From JAICMB01 sp035295125 (GTDB lineage Bacteria > Acidobacteriota > Terriglobia > Bryobacterales > Bryobacteraceae), in the NCBI GenBank assembly GCA_035295125.1, contig DATGJP010000080.1, positions 62,001 to 126,000 on the forward strand: DNA of 64,000 nucleotides, written 5' to 3'. This document shows, one piece after another, positions 1 to 9,089 of the stretch. The position numbers and the translations under genes were made by a program. Below the pieces are notes generated by a model. That model searched no databases. It worked only from the letters and a program-made list of their open reading frames with translations, and was not told the DNA's origin. Each line of letters begins with the position of its first letter. The stretch's first letter is position 1.

Positions 1-168
1 TATTCGGAAAAGGTGATGGCCATCACAGCCGATGACGTGCAGCGTGTCGCGAAGAAGTATGTGCCATACGATAACGTGCAGATCGTCGCGGTGGGCGATG
101 GGGCGAAAATCGGCGAACTGCTGAAGAAGTTCGGCCCCGTGGAGACGATCTCTCCGGACACGAACTAA
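1..168 (+). CDS. M16-family zinc peptidase, C-terminal end (partial)
   Basis: Only the last 55 residues are in the window; the reading frame is open from base 1 and stops at TAA 166-168. The visible part, an alternating helix and strand with ITADDVQRVAKKYV followed by VQIVAVGD, is the typical end of insulinase-like (M16) peptidases or their non-catalytic partner subunits, where 'dv..va..y' precedes the last beta-strand. The HxxEH zinc site would lie upstream, outside the window, so catalytic and inactive forms cannot be told apart. Such proteins usually act in the periplasm. Confidence 0.75.
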   Translation, partial: YSEKVMAITADDVQRVAKKYVPYDNVQIVAVGDGAKIGELLKKFGPVETISPDTN

Positions 169-324
169 ACGGAAGACGGGGGACAAGCAGTTTGGTCCTC
201 CCGTGAGAAAAAACACCTCCCAGTTCTGCATACTGGGCACACTCTGAGCGCTTGCCCTCGGGGAGCCAAATCCTTAAAGTTCCATGCTTTCCCAGCCGAT
301 CTTGGATACATCGGCTCAGGGATA

Positions 325-1026
325 ATGCGTAGAACCTCGGCAGCTAAAATAGCTTTAAAAGTAATACTCCTTACGATTATTCCGGCGGTATTACATTCCG
401 CTGACGTGGACGGGCGCGTTAGGATCCATGGGATCTCCACGAAGGAGAAGGTGGCGCCCCCGGCCTACCAGTTGCGCGGCCCCGTTGTGGCCCCTGTGAG
501 CGGAAACAACACGGGGACGAGCGAGTATGACAATGTAGTCGTCTACCTCGCCGGCGACAACCTCCCTCCCGGCCAGCCGGTTAAAGTTGAAATCGCGCAG
601 CGCGACCGGCATTTCGAGCCGGAGATGGTGGCCATTCCGCCGGGGTCCACGGTTTCCTTTCCAAATCTCGACCCTATTTTCCACAACGTGTTTTCATTGT
701 CGAAAGTAAAACAATTTGATCTCGGATATTATCCGCAGGGACGCACAAAAGCAGTCGTATTCGAGGGCAGCGGGATCGTGCAGGTTTACTGTCACCTTCA
801 TCCCAATATGTATGCCGCTATCGTAGTCGTAGGAAGCAAGTGGTATTCCCAACCTGCCGCGGACGGTACATTTCACTTCAAGAATGTTCCGGCCGGCAAA
901 TACCAGCTCATCGCCTGGCACAAGACCTCCGGTCGTTATCAGAGTGCGCTGGAGGTCCCCGCCAACGGATCCGTACCTGTGGATATTGAACTTTCCGTCC
1001 ACGGCTCCATGCAGGCCCGGAAATGA
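325..1026 (+). CDS. Secreted cupredoxin-domain (blue copper-like) protein
   Basis: A 233-residue protein with an N-terminal signal peptide (basic start, hydrophobic stretch about residues 9-25). Residues about 65-170 form a plastocyanin-like fold with a full type-1 copper ligand set in the expected spacing: His120 (FHNVF), Cys156, His159 and Met162 (CHLHPNM). The C-terminal part (about 175-225) looks like a small carboxypeptidase-regulatory-like beta-sandwich (FKNVPAGKYQLIAWH). Probable role: periplasmic electron carrier or copper-binding protein. Its stop overlaps the start of the histidine kinase by 4 bases (ATGA), so the two are probably co-translated and the cupredoxin may work with that sensor. 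The link to sensing is inference. Confidence 0.8.
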   Translation: MRRTSAAKIALKVILLTIIPAVLHSADVDGRVRIHGISTKEKVAPPAYQLRGPVVAPVSGNNTGTSEYDNVVVYLAGDNLPPGQPVKVEIAQRDRHFEPEMVAIPPGSTVSFPNLDPIFHNVFSLSKVKQFDLGYYPQGRTKAVVFEGSGIVQVYCHLHPNMYAAIVVVGSKWYSQPAADGTFHFKNVPAGKYQLIAWHKTSGRYQSALEVPANGSVPVDIELSVHGSMQARK

Positions 1027-3281
1027 ACCCCGTCGCAGCCGCAGCTCCAGGGCGCCGGCTTTCCAACACCAGTTGGACGCTGACGACGCGAACCTTTATC
1101 GGTGCGTTCCTTCCGGTTTGCCTGGTCATTGTGAGCTGCATGTTCGCGTTTCGCGCCGCTTTCCATGCCCGCATAAAAGTTGGCCTGCGCGATTCGCTGC
1201 ACCGCTCGGAAGCGTTGCTGGATGCCATGGACCTCGACCACTCGCGACGGCTTGCCGCGCTGCTGCCGGTGTTGACCGAAAGCTCCGGGCTGAAAGCCTC
1301 CGTCGGACTGCTGCGCGAAGCCTTCTCTGATCCGGCGCTTCGTGGCGAGGCCCGACGCACCATTGAAGACCAGCTTCTCGACTTGCATAACCTCACCGGG
1401 CAGGACCTCCTTGCGGTTTCCGGGGCCGACGGACGGATTGTGGCGGCTGTACTGGTGAAAGGCTCGCAGGTGATGCATCCGGCGGCGTTATCACTGTCGT
1501 CCGCCGAGCGGTCGCTGCTGGAATTCGAGGGAACGCTCTACGAGTTGCACTCGGTCCCGATCGGCCAGAGCGCCGATCAATTGGGCCGGCTGGCACTCGG
1601 AAACGAATTTGACCTGAAAACTCTTCGGATGGCCGGAGAAGCCGTGGTGTTCCATGATGGACGCTTATTGGCCGGCACTCTGCCGAAGGGCCGTCAGGAC
1701 GAGGTTGCGCGGCAGATCCAGGCTAAATGCCAATCCGCGCCGGAATGTGAAATTGAGCTCGGGGGCGAGCAGTACCTTGCGTTCGCCGGCCTGGGTGGGA
1801 ATTTCGGCCCCGGTTATAGCTTGTACAGCCTTCAGTCCCTCGACGCTGCCGTGGACGCCATGACGTCCGGTTTCCGCCCGTTTCTCACCGGGATCGCCGC
1901 TGCGGCGTTGCTCCTTGCGCTGTGTCTCGCCCTGGTGACTTCCCGTTCCGTTTCGCGCCCCCTGCAAGGCTTCATCGCACGGCTGCGGCGCTGCGAAGAG
2001 ACCGGTGTGCTTCCCGAGGAGTTCCCCGCCGATTCCACCGCCCAGGAAGTGAATCAGCTCGCCGAAGCGTTCAACCGCGCCAGCCAGGCGGTGCGACGTT
2101 CCACCGAAGAAGTGCAGCGGGCGTTATCGGCAGCCGAGGCGGCCAGCCGAGCCAAGAGCGAGTTTCTCGCCAACATGAGCCATGAAATCCGTACGCCGAT
2201 GAATGGTGTCATCGGCATGATCGGCCTGTTGCTCGAGACCGAACTGTCGCCGGAGCAATACGACTACGCAAGCACCGCGGGCCAATCCGCCGATGCGCTG
2301 CTGGTCGTCATCAATGACATCCTGGATTTCTCGAAGATAGCCGCCGGGAAGCTCTCCATCGAGGCTGAACCGTTCGACCTTCGCGCCGTAGCCGAAGAGG
2401 TGGCGGGTCTGCTGGCCCCCAAAGCAGAGGAAAAAGGAATCGATTTAGTGGTGCGCTACTCACCAGGTATGCCGTCCCGCTTCCTGGGGGATTCCGGCCG
2501 CATCCGGCAGGTGCTGATTAACCTGGTCTCGAACGCCGTCAAGTTCACTTCCAGCGGCCACGTGCTCATTGACGTGGAAGGCGAGGAACTGCGGGAAAAC
2601 TGGGCGCAGTTCCGGCTCTCGGTCGTGGACACCGGAATCGGCATCGCTGCAGCGAAACTGCGAACCATCTTTGATGAGTTCACCCAGGCAGACGGCTCCA
2701 CCACACGTCGTTACGGAGGCACCGGCCTGGGACTCGCGATTGCGAAGAACCTGGCGGAGTTGATGGGTGGAGAAATTCACGTGCGCAGCGAGGTTGGTAA
2801 GGGCTCCACGTTCTGGTTAACGATGCGCCTGCCTGTCATTACCGGCACGGCGCAGACGGTGCAATTCGATCCCATTCCGCCTCTGCGTGTCCTGATTGTC
2901 GACGACAACCAGGTCAATTTGCGCGTGCTGCACGAGCAACTCAGCCACGTCGGGTTGCGGGACGATATTGCCGATTCCGCTGCCGCCGCCATGGCGCTAC
3001 TCGGTCAGGCACATGCGGCCGCCGATCCTTACAACCTCGTCATTACCGATTACCAGATGCCGGACGTGGATGGTTTGCAATTGGCCCGCGCTATCCGCAC
3101 GAACCCTAACTTCCGAGACATCACAATCATCATGCTCACTTCGGTGTCGCACTCGGGACGCATGAATCGGGAGGTTGAACCGGTCGTCAATGCTTGCCTG
3201 GTGAAGCCGGTCCGCCGCGACGAATTGTTGAAGACTCTGGCCAAGGCGTGGAGGCCCGATCTCGCTGGGATGAAGTCGTGA
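1023..3281 (+). CDS. Hybrid sensor histidine kinase with C-terminal receiver domain
   Basis: 752 residues. Order of parts: membrane segment about 24-48, periplasmic sensor region about 49-284, second membrane segment about 285-307, HAMP linker about 308-360, dimerisation and phosphoacceptor domain with His387 in the SHEIRTPMNG H-box, and HATPase domain with N-box (NLVSNAVKF), DTGIGI and GGTGLGLAIAK. A REC domain follows from about 621, with the acidic pair Asp627/Asp628, phosphoacceptor Asp676 (ITDYQMPDVDG) and the conserved Lys in CLVKPV. Every residue needed for autophosphorylation and phosphotransfer appears present. No DNA-binding output domain or partner regulator is adjacent, so the output is unknown. 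The start overlaps the cupredoxin stop. Confidence 0.93.
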   Translation: MNPVAAAAPGRRLSNTSWTLTTRTFIGAFLPVCLVIVSCMFAFRAAFHARIKVGLRDSLHRSEALLDAMDLDHSRRLAALLPVLTESSGLKASVGLLREAFSDPALRGEARRTIEDQLLDLHNLTGQDLLAVSGADGRIVAAVLVKGSQVMHPAALSLSSAERSLLEFEGTLYELHSVPIGQSADQLGRLALGNEFDLKTLRMAGEAVVFHDGRLLAGTLPKGRQDEVARQIQAKCQSAPECEIELGGEQYLAFAGLGGNFGPGYSLYSLQSLDAAVDAMTSGFRPFLTGIAAAALLLALCLALVTSRSVSRPLQGFIARLRRCEETGVLPEEFPADSTAQEVNQLAEAFNRASQAVRRSTEEVQRALSAAEAASRAKSEFLANMSHEIRTPMNGVIGMIGLLLETELSPEQYDYASTAGQSADALLVVINDILDFSKIAAGKLSIEAEPFDLRAVAEEVAGLLAPKAEEKGIDLVVRYSPGMPSRFLGDSGRIRQVLINLVSNAVKFTSSGHVLIDVEGEELRENWAQFRLSVVDTGIGIAAAKLRTIFDEFTQADGSTTRRYGGTGLGLAIAKNLAELMGGEIHVRSEVGKGSTFWLTMRLPVITGTAQTVQFDPIPPLRVLIVDDNQVNLRVLHEQLSHVGLRDDIADSAAAAMALLGQAHAAADPYNLVITDYQMPDVDGLQLARAIRTNPNFRDITIIMLTSVSHSGRMNREVEPVVNACLVKPVRRDELLKTLAKAWRPDLAGMKS

Positions 3282-3337
3282 AACCGGTACGCGGCGCATG
3301 TGGAGGGGTACCGCAGGCCTTTGGCCAACCCAAGTGT

Positions 3338-3396
3338 CTTACCGCCGTTTTGAGCCGGCACTTAGGCAGCCTCAAGGCTGCGTTACCGCCGTTCTC
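3338..3396 (+). repeat. Intergenic palindromic repeat, GCAGCCT/AGGCTGC family, copy 1
   Basis: A stretch of about 59 bases with a perfect stem GCAGCCT-CA-AGGCTGC (3366-3381) preceded by a degenerate CCGGC-type palindrome. The same arrangement appears in inverse orientation at about 24640-24712, where both palindromes are perfect. It lies directly upstream of the beta-barrel gene, whose frame is open through it; this is why the downstream ATG was chosen as the start of that gene. Confidence 0.7.
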
Positions 3397-3397
3397 A

Positions 3398-4459
3398 ATG
3401 ACGACCGCCTGGCGACTGGCAATCGGCATCCTGATACTGGCCTCCGCCACCCGCGCACACGCTCAGGAATTCGAAGTCTCCATGCCGGTCACTCTGACCG
3501 CCGAAGCGATCCAAACCCACCGGCTACAAACGGAAGACCGTACCGCGGTGCCTTATTCCGCCGCATTTCGAGCCCTGCTTTACCCCACCCTCAAATTCTC
3601 CGAAAACTGGTTCGTCTCCGCAACAATCCAGTTCTCGTCGACACCCTTCTTCTACTACGATGCCTTCTCCGCCGACCGCGCTGTCGAACACCAGATCCTC
3701 CAAGCCTTCATCGGGTACAAACACAACACGTCGTTCGGAACTTTCCTGGTGAAAGCAGGCCAGCTCACCACGGCTTTCGGAGCGTTCCCACCCCATTACG
3801 ATGACGCCGATAATCCTCTCATCGACCAGCCGCTGACCTACCTGCCGCTGCTGCCGTGCCGCGTGACCCGCTGCTCCCCCGACTCTGACGACGAAGGTCT
3901 GGCGCCTGCGACCCTTTACGGACTCCCCGGCGTTGAAATCGATGCATCCATCCACCGGCTCGACCTGCGGCTTCAAGTCACCAACAGCTCGCCCACAAAT
4001 CCCCAGAGTTTGCTGTCGGATAGCCAGCACGTGCAATGGACGGCGGGCGGAGGGTACACATTCACGAATGGTTTTCGCATCGGCATGTCAGGATTCCGAG
4101 GACCTTACCTGGAGCGCGGAGTTATAGGGCCGCCGACTGCAAACGGCCTTGGCGTGGATGCGCAGTGGGCGCGGGGACGGGTTAGCGTCACGGGCGAGGT
4201 GGCGCGTTTTGTCTTCGTCTCGCCGGTGCGCTCAGGCTATCTCGAAACCAAGCTGACGATCACGCCCCGCCTCTTCGTCGCCGGCCGCGTCAGTTATCTT
4301 GCGCCGAGCCTGGCAGCCACGGAGGGAGCCGCAGGCTATCGCATCAACCGCTGGCAACTCCTGAAGGTCGGCTACGAGTGGCTGAAGAATGATGGCGTCC
4401 GAGGCACTCGCGACAACGTCCTTGGCGTACAGTTTGTCACGAACATCCAGCACTACTGA
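3398..4459 (+). CDS. Putative outer-membrane beta-barrel protein
   Basis: 353 residues from the ATG at 3398. The open frame extends upstream to 3194, but that part runs through the kinase gene and a repeat, whereas 3398 begins a good signal peptide (MTTAWRLAIGILILASATRAHAQ). The mature part is made of alternating strands with many aromatic residues and ends in a beta-signal-like tail, typical of porin-like barrels. A short region with two Cys (CRVTRC) may form a disulfide loop. No specific family recognised; a substrate cannot be assigned. It follows the histidine kinase in the same direction after about 115 bases. Confidence 0.65.
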   Translation: MTTAWRLAIGILILASATRAHAQEFEVSMPVTLTAEAIQTHRLQTEDRTAVPYSAAFRALLYPTLKFSENWFVSATIQFSSTPFFYYDAFSADRAVEHQILQAFIGYKHNTSFGTFLVKAGQLTTAFGAFPPHYDDADNPLIDQPLTYLPLLPCRVTRCSPDSDDEGLAPATLYGLPGVEIDASIHRLDLRLQVTNSSPTNPQSLLSDSQHVQWTAGGGYTFTNGFRIGMSGFRGPYLERGVIGPPTANGLGVDAQWARGRVSVTGEVARFVFVSPVRSGYLETKLTITPRLFVAGRVSYLAPSLAATEGAAGYRINRWQLLKVGYEWLKNDGVRGTRDNVLGVQFVTNIQHY

Positions 4460-4501
4460 GTAGCTCTCGGCGTTCAGCCTTCAGCGCTCAGCTAAACCGC
4501 G

Positions 4502-4975
4502 TTACGCCACCTTTGCCATTCGCTTGTACTCCTGCTCGGATTGCGCCGGAAGCAGAACCCACAAGCTGTAAATGCCAAGCGCTGTGCCAAACGGCATGTC
4601 CAGCAGATTGAGGCACCCGAGGACAATGGCCAGCATGCGAGCCCAAGGCTGCCGATCGAGCAAGCCCCAACCCGCCGCAAGTCCGAATCCCGCCCCAATC
4701 AGCAGCAGGTATCCGACGCCCTGAAGAATGGCAGGAACGAACTCGGGGACATCGGGTGGAAAGAAATGCACTCCATGGTTTGCGATGGTCAGCAAAACAA
4801 ACGCCGGAACCAGGCGGAAAGCTGAGAGCGCCAGCCAAAGAATCCCTAACAGGCGAATGTGCCCGGCAATCCGCCCCTTGGTGGGCATCAACGGCGGTGC
4901 ATTGAATCCCTTTCCGCAGGACGGGCAGAAATTCTGCGATTCCTGTAACTTTGTGCCGCAACGGTCACAATACAT
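4502..4975 (-). CDS. Zinc-ribbon membrane protein
   Basis: 157 residues. Starts with a zinc-ribbon: CDRCG at residues 3-7 and CPSCG at 17-21, four Cys that would hold one zinc. The rest is hydrophobic with about three to four membrane segments (about 43-66, 85-108, 112-145). This layout (cytoplasmic zinc ribbon plus integral membrane domain) is common in bacteria and mostly uncharacterised. It lies 18 bases downstream of the alpha/beta hydrolase on the same strand, so the two probably share a transcript. Confidence 0.75.
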   Translation of the reverse strand: MYCDRCGTKLQESQNFCPSCGKGFNAPPLMPTKGRIAGHIRLLGILWLALSAFRLVPAFVLLTIANHGVHFFPPDVPEFVPAILQGVGYLLLIGAGFGLAAGWGLLDRQPWARMLAIVLGCLNLLDMPFGTALGIYSLWVLLPAQSEQEYKRMAKVA

Positions 4976-4993
4976 AGCGAACCTCCCAGAGGC

Positions 4994-5752
4994 TTACAAA
5001 GAACCAGACGAAGGCGCCGCCTGTTTTGTTCGGTCCAACAACCAGGTTTTCAGGGCTTCGTAGAACTCTTTTTGAACCAGTCGTTCCCTCCACGGAAAGT
5101 GACCGCAACGGTCCCACTCCCGGTATTCAAGTTGCCGCAGATACGGACGCAAACTGTCCAGAATCATATGACCCGGATGAGGATCGACCGAGCCATGGAG
5201 CATCAAGACCGGGCTGCGAATGGCCGTAAATGCGGCCGGATACACGCCTTCCTGCTGCAAACGCAGCATGTCATGCCAGGTTTCTTCGTTTGCCCGCCTG
5301 TCGTACTCGGTCTCGTCTTCCTGTTCCTCGATAGCATCATATGAATACAGTGCACGAAGCTTTTCAGCGCCTGTGGTCACCCTCCGCTCTTCGAGTAGCG
5401 CCTTGAACGTCGCGCGCGACTCCATGTCGAATGTTCCGCAGCCAATCAGGACGATCGGCCCCGCAAGGTCTGGATATGCCGCCGCGAATGCCAGCGCGAG
5501 CATGGCGCCCCACGACGACCCGACCAGTGCCGGCCGCTCCGGCGCAACACGCGACTGAATCAATTCCCGCAAATCCTCCACATGAGTCGCGACCGTCAGC
5601 GGCTCCGCCCCACTGCCACGCTGCAATGGCTCCAGGACGCGAAACAAATCGGACAGCCCGCGTGCGAGCGCTGCCACGTCGCCTATCGCGCCAGGGCCGC
5701 CGTGCATCGCGATCACCACCGCTCCCGAATCCCCATACGAACGAACGCGCAT
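4994..5752 (-). CDS. Alpha/beta hydrolase (proline iminopeptidase-like)
   Basis: 252 residues. Shows the alpha/beta-hydrolase signature: HGGPG oxyanion-hole motif at residues 18-22, nucleophile elbow GSSWGA with the central Ser, an acid candidate near HGSVDPHP and a C-terminal His in CGHFPW. The HGGPG motif and helical cap (residues about 130-185) resemble proline iminopeptidase and related S33 peptidases, but the true substrate is unknown. It diverges from the aldolase gene with only 35 bases between start codons, so both promoters must lie in or near that short gap. Confidence 0.85.
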   Translation of the reverse strand: MRVRSYGDSGAVVIAMHGGPGAIGDVAALARGLSDLFRVLEPLQRGSGAEPLTVATHVEDLRELIQSRVAPERPALVGSSWGAMLALAFAAAYPDLAGPIVLIGCGTFDMESRATFKALLEERRVTTGAEKLRALYSYDAIEEQEDETEYDRRANEETWHDMLRLQQEGVYPAAFTAIRSPVLMLHGSVDPHPGHMILDSLRPYLRQLEYREWDRCGHFPWRERLVQKEFYEALKTWLLDRTKQAAPSSGSL

Positions 5753-5787
5753 AAGCCGTTATCATCGTAGCCAAGGATCAAGGTGAA

Positions 5788-6444
5788 ATGACTAAGGAAG
5801 CCATCCTCGCCGCCATCACGGGCATCGGCATTGTGCCGATCATTCGGGCTGATAGCGCCGAAAGCGCCATCCAGGCCATGGAGGCGGTGCATCGCGGCGG
5901 CATTCGAACCGCGGAAGTGACGATGACGGTGCCCGGCGCGGTCAAAGCGCTGGAGAAGCTCGCCGACAAATTCGGTGATGACATGATTCTGGGCGCCGGG
6001 ACCGTGCTCGACCCGGAAACCGCCCGCATCTGCATGCTCGCCGGAGCGCAGTTTCTCGTGACGCCCGCCCTGAAGCGCGAAACTATCGAAATGGCGAAAC
6101 GCTACTCCGTCCTGATCATGCCCGGCGCTCTGACCCCCACCGAGGTTCTCACCGCGTGGGAGGCTGGCGGCGATGCCATCAAGGTCTTTCCCTGCGGCAA
6201 TGTGGGCGGCGCCCGCTATATCAAGTCGCTTAAGGCGCCCTTTCCGCACATCGAAATGGTTCCAACCGGCGGCGTGAACCTCGAGACTTGTGGCGATTTT
6301 CTGAAAGCCGGCGCCTGCGCCGTGGGGGTCGGAGCAGAGTTGATCGATGTGCCGAACTGCAGGGCAGGGAAGTTCGAGGTATTCGAATCGCGAGCCCGTC
6401 AATTCCTCGATGCGGTTGCTCAGGCGAGATGCCAGGAGCAGTAA
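5788..6444 (+). CDS. eda: KDPG / 4-hydroxy-2-oxoglutarate aldolase
   Basis: 218 residues, normal length for class I KDPG aldolase, a trimeric cytoplasmic TIM barrel that cleaves 2-keto-3-deoxy-6-phosphogluconate to pyruvate and glyceraldehyde-3-phosphate (last step of the Entner-Doudoroff route) and can act on 4-hydroxy-2-oxoglutarate. Catalytic residues are visible: Schiff-base Lys132 (DAIKVFPC), Glu43 (AEVTM) and Arg20 (PIIR), plus the GTV and PTGGV phosphate-binding loops. An AAGGTGA Shine-Dalgarno sits just before the ATG. No other Entner-Doudoroff gene is in the window. Confidence 0.93.
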   Translation: MTKEAILAAITGIGIVPIIRADSAESAIQAMEAVHRGGIRTAEVTMTVPGAVKALEKLADKFGDDMILGAGTVLDPETARICMLAGAQFLVTPALKRETIEMAKRYSVLIMPGALTPTEVLTAWEAGGDAIKVFPCGNVGGARYIKSLKAPFPHIEMVPTGGVNLETCGDFLKAGACAVGVGAELIDVPNCRAGKFEVFESRARQFLDAVAQARCQEQ

Positions 6445-6452
6445 AATTTCAC

Positions 6453-6489
6453 TTGACAAGACCACGACTAATGACTAAGTTATTAGTCA
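6453..6489 (+). promoter_or_regulatory. Promoter with BlaI-type operator for the blaI/blaR1 pair
   Basis: TTGACA at 6453-6458 is a consensus -35. Behind it lies a perfect inverted repeat, TGACTAA (6472-6478), 4-base spacer, TTAGTCA (6483-6489), where the -10 would fall. BlaI/MecI/CopY repressors bind such dyads. The ATG at 6496 is only 7 bases from the dyad, so the 5' leader must be very short and no clear Shine-Dalgarno is seen. Autorepression by the downstream BlaI protein is the likely mode, relieved by BlaR1 signalling. Confidence 0.75.
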
Positions 6490-6495
6490 GAGCGA

Positions 6496-6876
6496 ATGAA
6501 GGCACCACGAACAGTTCCGACCGATCTTGAACTCGAAATCCTCAAAGTGATCTGGCAGCGCGGGCAAGCGACCGTTCGCGAAGTTTACAACGACCTCGCC
6601 GCGCAGCGTAAAATCGCCTACACCACGGTGTTAACGATGATGGGCATCCTGGAACATAAGGGTCACCTCAAGAAAGAGCGTGGTGAGCGAGCCTACCTCT
6701 ATCGGCCGGCGCAATCAGAAGTCCAGGTGAAGAAACGCATGGTCAAGGAATTCGTCGACCGTGTTTTCGATGGCTCGACCCAACCGCTCCTGGTACAACT
6801 CATCGGAGAGCGGCAAATCAGTGCGGATGAGATTCATGAAATCGACGAACTGCTAAAGAAGCAGCGCCAGAAATAG
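6496..6876 (+). CDS. BlaI/MecI/CopY-family transcriptional repressor
   Basis: 126 residues, the normal length of the family. The N-terminal winged helix (residues about 8-75) holds the characteristic LELEILKVIW, VREVYNDL, AYTTVLTMM and YRPAQSE segments; the C-terminal helices dimerise and carry the site that is cut in BlaI/MecI when the sensor is activated. The dyad just upstream is its probable operator. It lies 2 bases before the BlaR1-like gene, the standard arrangement. In Acidobacteria such pairs are numerous and seldom linked to beta-lactamases; none is seen here. Confidence 0.92.
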   Translation: MKAPRTVPTDLELEILKVIWQRGQATVREVYNDLAAQRKIAYTTVLTMMGILEHKGHLKKERGERAYLYRPAQSEVQVKKRMVKEFVDRVFDGSTQPLLVQLIGERQISADEIHEIDELLKKQRQK

Positions 6877-6878
6877 CC

Positions 6879-9080
6879 ATGCCGACGTTTTTTGCCGCAA
6901 ACCTGTGGTCATGGATGGAACAAACGTTCCTGATTGCGACTCTTGGCGCTGTTTTGCCGGTGGTGTTGCGCCTGCGGCATCCCCGGACACAGCTCATTTA
7001 TCATCATGCACTGCTCGTGGTCTGCCTGTTGCTTCCACTCATCGAGCCATGGCGGCATACCATGATCAAGGCCGCGGTACCGGCGACTACACAGAACGTC
7101 GTCGTAACACCCGGGCGCAAGAACCAAGCTGCGATAGAAGCGCCGTCTCAAGCGAGGCCTGCGCAGCAGCCTTCCATTTCGCAGGGTCCGAGGCCGGCCG
7201 TCTGGGATCGGGTCGAGTGGAGCCCCATCATATTCTGGGGCCTGATGGCCGGAGCCGGCATCCGGCTTTGCTGGTTGCTCGTCGGAGTATGGAAGACCAG
7301 GAACCACCGCATCGCCGCGATGCCGTTGTACCCCATACCGGAATCGATCCAGGCGGCCTCCGCCATCACGCATGCCGACGCCCTTTTCTGCGTTTCCGCT
7401 GAGGCCACGGGTCCGGTAATGTTGGGCTGGCTTGCACCGGTCGTCTTGTTGCCGGAATCCTTCCTGACGCTGAGCGATGAGGCCCAGTGCGGCATTGCCT
7501 GTCATGAACTGGTGCACGTTCGCCGGCACGATTGGTTGATCACGCTGCTCGAGGAGTTCGCGGCGGCCATATTTTGGTTCAACCCCATCGTGTGGTTGCT
7601 TCTGGCTCGCACCCGGCTGCTGCGAGAGCAGGTTGTGGACGCCGAAGCCGTTCAACTGACCGAGGCAAAGGACTCGTATATCGAGGCTTTGCTGGCGATC
7701 GCCCGCCGTGGTGTGGTCCCGGATCTTGTTATGGCGCCACTCTTCCTGCGCCGCCGCCATCTCACACAGCGCGTGCAGGCCCTCATTAAGGACTATTCCA
7801 TGTCGCGGGTACGCCTTTTGTGCTCTTACGCTTCCATTGCTCCGATGCTAGCGGTGGCCGGTTGGGTTGCGTTTCTACTATTTCCACTGGTCGGGCCGCC
7901 CAGGGTCGAGGCTTACACGCCTCCGCCTCAGACGCGATCCGAGGCCGCTGCGCTCGTGGTTGTACCTCAGCCGTCCGCTCCTTCGCCGCTTGGAGTGCCG
8001 CAGCGGCAGCAATCCGAAGTGGCCCCACCCGAGCGGACTGACGAGCCGCGGACCACTCGAGTCGACCCTCACACCGGTGCCGTGGATTCCTTCCCTGTTC
8101 CGGCGGATGTCCACGAACCAGTTACCAGTGGTTTCCGCGTTCCGGAAACAGCGGACGAACGGGCCGCGGCTTTGGCGGTGATCGAACGCGCGCTTCAGAA
8201 CAGTAGAATGCATGTCGCCGAGATGAAAGGGTACAACCTCAAGGTCTCATTCAACGCGGGCGGAAACGTAGCACACACCGGCGCCGGCGAGCTTACCGAG
8301 ACTTGGTTTTCCGGCCAGAACTGGCGCTGGACGGCGAACCTCGGCAATTTCTCGATCGTGCGGATTGCGTCGCAAGGTCAGGTTGTGGATGAGGCTCACG
8401 TCGCAAACATTCCGATGCGCGTGCAGATGTTGCGGGAAGCAATTTTCTGGGCGGCAGGTTTCGGCGTGCCGTCAAACGCCGCACTACGCACCGCTGCGGT
8501 GCGGTTGAACGGCAGACCGGCGACCTGCGTGCTTACCTCCCGTATGAATGGCGCTGTCAGCAGCACTCGGTTGTGGGAGGAAGAAGAATCCTGCGTTGAT
8601 GACGGGACCGGTTTGATGCAGGTTTATTCGTGGGCGCCTGGATCGTATGTGGTTTACGGGTACGGGCGAAATCTGAACTTTCATGGCACCTCCATACCGG
8701 ATCAGATTGCGGTTTACGTGGGCGGAGTCCTGGCGCTGGACGCGCAAGTGGACATTATGGAAGCGGGCCCAATGGATCCGGGCTTGCTTCGTGTGACCCC
8801 GGAGATGCTTGCCGGAAAACCTTCGGTCGTGCTGCAGAAGGGAAGCCGTTTCGCCGTCAATGTTTCCGATGACACGCTGGGCGGTCAGGTTCGGCCTGTG
8901 ATTGTTCACGCCACGATCACGACCTCGGGCGATGTGACGGATGCGGAGGTGACAGCCGCCTCCGATTCCGCCCTCGTGGGACGCGCCCTGGAGTATGTGA
9001 AGACACACAATTTTGGCTTCGCCGGAGTCAACCAGCGCGACGCCTATATCAACATTCGATTTGGCGCCTCCGCGCGCTGA
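6879..9080 (+). CDS. BlaR1-type M56 membrane metallopeptidase with long periplasmic C-terminal region
   Basis: 733 residues. N-terminal membrane segments (about 12-30, 40-55, 115-137) surround a cytoplasmic M56 peptidase domain with the zinc motif HELVH (His209, Glu210, His213), followed by a hydrophobic FNPIVWLLL stretch. A further membrane segment lies at about 310-335, then a Pro-rich linker. The extracytoplasmic part has no penicillin-binding motifs; residues about 640-733 look like a TonB C-terminal-like fold (TSGDVTDAEV, NIRFGASAR). The protein is therefore a BlaR1 relative that senses something other than a beta-lactam and would inactivate the BlaI repressor. The signal is unknown. Confidence 0.88.
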   Translation: MPTFFAANLWSWMEQTFLIATLGAVLPVVLRLRHPRTQLIYHHALLVVCLLLPLIEPWRHTMIKAAVPATTQNVVVTPGRKNQAAIEAPSQARPAQQPSISQGPRPAVWDRVEWSPIIFWGLMAGAGIRLCWLLVGVWKTRNHRIAAMPLYPIPESIQAASAITHADALFCVSAEATGPVMLGWLAPVVLLPESFLTLSDEAQCGIACHELVHVRRHDWLITLLEEFAAAIFWFNPIVWLLLARTRLLREQVVDAEAVQLTEAKDSYIEALLAIARRGVVPDLVMAPLFLRRRHLTQRVQALIKDYSMSRVRLLCSYASIAPMLAVAGWVAFLLFPLVGPPRVEAYTPPPQTRSEAAALVVVPQPSAPSPLGVPQRQQSEVAPPERTDEPRTTRVDPHTGAVDSFPVPADVHEPVTSGFRVPETADERAAALAVIERALQNSRMHVAEMKGYNLKVSFNAGGNVAHTGAGELTETWFSGQNWRWTANLGNFSIVRIASQGQVVDEAHVANIPMRVQMLREAIFWAAGFGVPSNAALRTAAVRLNGRPATCVLTSRMNGAVSSTRLWEEEESCVDDGTGLMQVYSWAPGSYVVYGYGRNLNFHGTSIPDQIAVYVGGVLALDAQVDIMEAGPMDPGLLRVTPEMLAGKPSVVLQKGSRFAVNVSDDTLGGQVRPVIVHATITTSGDVTDAEVTAASDSALVGRALEYVKTHNFGFAGVNQRDAYINIRFGASAR

Positions 9081-9089
9081 AGAGGGTCT

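Noticed and set aside
3194..3397. Upstream in-frame extension of the beta-barrel gene
   Set aside because: It runs through the kinase 3' end and a repeat; the ATG at 3398 begins a good signal peptide.
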